NCBI GenBank assembly: GCA_947600345.1
Contig: CANQGC010000184.1
Location: 1-6,095 of the forward strand
DNA: 6,095 nt
Source of the DNA: an uncultured Clostridia bacterium
GTDB taxonomy: Bacteria > Bacillota > Clostridia > Christensenellales > Aristaeellaceae
Reading direction: 5' to 3'
Part shown: piece after piece, positions 5,088-6,095 of the stretch
Position numbering within the stretch: the stretch's first letter is position 1
Layout: each line of letters begins with the position of its first letter
Translations under genes and position numbers: made by a program
The notes under the pieces: generated by a model
The model's database searches: none
Told to the model about the DNA's origin: nothing
Seen by the model: only the letters and a program-made list of their open reading frames with translations

Positions 5088-6095
5088 TCAGGGCCGCTTG
5101 GAGCGGCACTCCCGCCGGTAATCCCTGGGGGAAGTACCGGTATTCTTCTTAAACAAATGGCTGAAATAGTGGGGATCGTTGTAGCCCACGGCGTAGGCGA
5201 TCTCCCCGGTGCGCATGTCGGTGCCGCGCAAAAGCTCCGCCGCGCGGCGCATTCGCAGCCCGGTGAGGTACTCGCTGAAGGTGACGCCCATCTCCCGGGC
5301 GAACACGGTGCAGAAGTGGTTGTTGGACAGCGCCACGCAGCCGGCCACGTCCCGCAGCGCCAGGTTTGGATCGGCGAAGTGCGCGTCAATGTAGGCGCAG
5401 GCCTTGCGGATCATGCCGCCCCGGCGGGCGGGGCTGTGGGAATCCCGGAACTCCAGCGCCTGGCGCAGCGCGTCGCCGCACAGGGGCAGCAGCAACTCGC
5501 CCCCGCCCCGCGCGCGCAGGCCGTCGGGCACGACCTCGGGCGGCTCGCCCCCGCTGTCGCGCACGATGCGGGCGGCGGCCAGCAGCACGTCCACGTACAG
5601 GTAGACGGTCAGCGCCTGGGAGTTCCGGGCGCCCAGCGCCTCCGCGCGGCGGGCGACGATGGCGCCGGCATCCGCGGGCGCGGCATAGCGCAGCTCCTCG
5701 TCGAGCGGCGGCAGATCGAGGCTGGGCGTGCGGATGGGCTCGGCGGGGGCGGTGGAGCGCGCCTCCCGATGCAGCCGCGCCCGCGCGGCGGCGAAGGAAT
5801 CCGGCACGCCGGCCAGTTCTTCCACGTCCGTGCCCTGGGCGACGACGAGCGCACCCCGCCCCGCCGCGGCCTCCGCCGCGCGCCGGGCGGCCTCGGTGAG
5901 CTCCGCCACGCGCGCCTCCAGGTCCTCCGCGCCGTCGCCCAGAACGAGCAGCGAAAACTCCGCGCCGCTGCGCTGCGGAAACGCGCTGTCCCCGCAATTT
6001 GCGGCGAGGCGCTCCAGCGCGGCGTGCAGCGCCGAAAGCCCTGCCTCGCCGGGCTGCGGCTCCGGGCGCATCAGCAGCACGCGGTAGCGCTTCGC
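5088..6095 (-). CDS. AraC-family transcriptional regulator, C-terminal part, probably YesN-like response regulator (5' end beyond the window)
   Basis: The reading frame stays open to the right edge, giving 335 visible residues that begin AKRYRVLLMRPE. A GTG five codons in is possible as a start, but YRVLLM looks like a beta strand inside a domain, so the true start is probably outside. Numbering from that GTG: residues 1-110 resemble the GGDEF/CdaR-like middle region of YesN-type regulators (GVPDSFAAARARLHRE, 91-106), and 220-330 are a full AraC DNA-binding domain. The first helix-turn-helix includes LRDVAGCVALSNNHFCTVF (242-260). The second holds GEIAYAVGYNDPHYFSHLFKK (292-312), ending TSPRDYRR. 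A missing receiver domain or sensor region is expected upstream. It likely controls the transporter. The gene is markedly more GC-rich than the transporter genes. Confidence 0.88.
   Translation of the reverse strand, partial: AKRYRVLLMRPEPQPGEAGLSALHAALERLAANCGDSAFPQRSGAEFSLLVLGDGAEDLEARVAELTEAARRAAEAAAGRGALVVAQGTDVEELAGVPDSFAAARARLHREARSTAPAEPIRTPSLDLPPLDEELRYAAPADAGAIVARRAEALGARNSQALTVYLYVDVLLAAARIVRDSGGEPPEVVPDGLRARGGGELLLPLCGDALRQALEFRDSHSPARRGGMIRKACAYIDAHFADPNLALRDVAGCVALSNNHFCTVFAREMGVTFSEYLTGLRMRRAAELLRGTDMRTGEIAYAVGYNDPHYFSHLFKKNTGTSPRDYRRECRSKRP

Noticed and set aside
5019..5092. GATTCAGG occurring twice (5019-5026 and 5085-5092) as an operator pair
   Set aside because: Only eight bases, and the second copy includes the regulator stop codon, so chance is adequate; the 11-base TGTATTATTTT pair is the better candidate.
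5366..5997. Overlapping Arg/Ala/Pro-rich open frames on both strands within the regulator gene
   Set aside because: Very GC-rich DNA lacks stop codons in all frames. The low-complexity Arg/Ala/Pro content is typical of frame shadows, and only the frame with the AraC domain makes sense.
1..6095. CRISPR array, tRNA, rRNA, insertion sequence or toxin-antitoxin system
   Set aside because: No spaced repeat array, cloverleaf, transposase motif or terminal inverted repeats were seen; apart from short gaps the window is filled by five recognisable transporter and regulator genes.

Overview
The window holds one gene cluster, read entirely on the minus strand. In transcription order, from the right edge to the left, it contains: (i) the C-terminal part of an AraC-family regulator cut by the right edge; (ii) a 183-base AT-rich control region; (iii) a secreted sugar-binding protein; (iv) a 155-base gap with two hairpins; (v) a double-domain ABC ATPase; (vi) and (vii) two membrane permeases; (viii) a strong terminator hairpin; and (ix) what may be the first four codons of another gene, preceded by a ten-G run, at the left edge.

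The transporter is a carbohydrate-uptake type 2 (ribose/xylose/galactose-like) ABC importer. By recalled sequence likeness and gene order, all four subunits match the YtfQ-YtfR-YtfT-YjfF group, which in E. coli takes up galactofuranose. Relatives import fructose in Bifidobacterium (FruEKFG) and arabinose in Shewanella (AraUVWZ). The exact sugar cannot be read from this window, but a furanose-form hexose or pentose is the best guess.

The ATPase and two permease genes overlap by four bases at each junction (GTGA and ATGA), so their translation is probably coupled. The binding-protein gene has its own promoter-like sequence and a consensus ribosome binding site. A stem-loop after it probably lets the binding protein be made in excess over the membrane parts. 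The regulator resembles the C-terminal half of YesN-type response regulators: a GGDEF/CdaR-like middle region followed by an AraC helix-turn-helix pair. It probably controls the transporter in cis. An 11-base direct repeat between the regulator and the promoter is a candidate binding site.

The organism is probably a fairly GC-rich member of the Bacillota, Clostridia class (gut Oscillospirales or Christensenellales type). This rests on the AGGAGG-type ribosome binding sites, the signal peptide style, the YesN-like regulator and the CUT2 cluster. It is an inference, not a proof. The system is a recognisable family. The less ordinary points are the regulatory details: the poly-G tract at the left edge, the operator-like repeats, the leader palindromes and the intercistronic hairpins.
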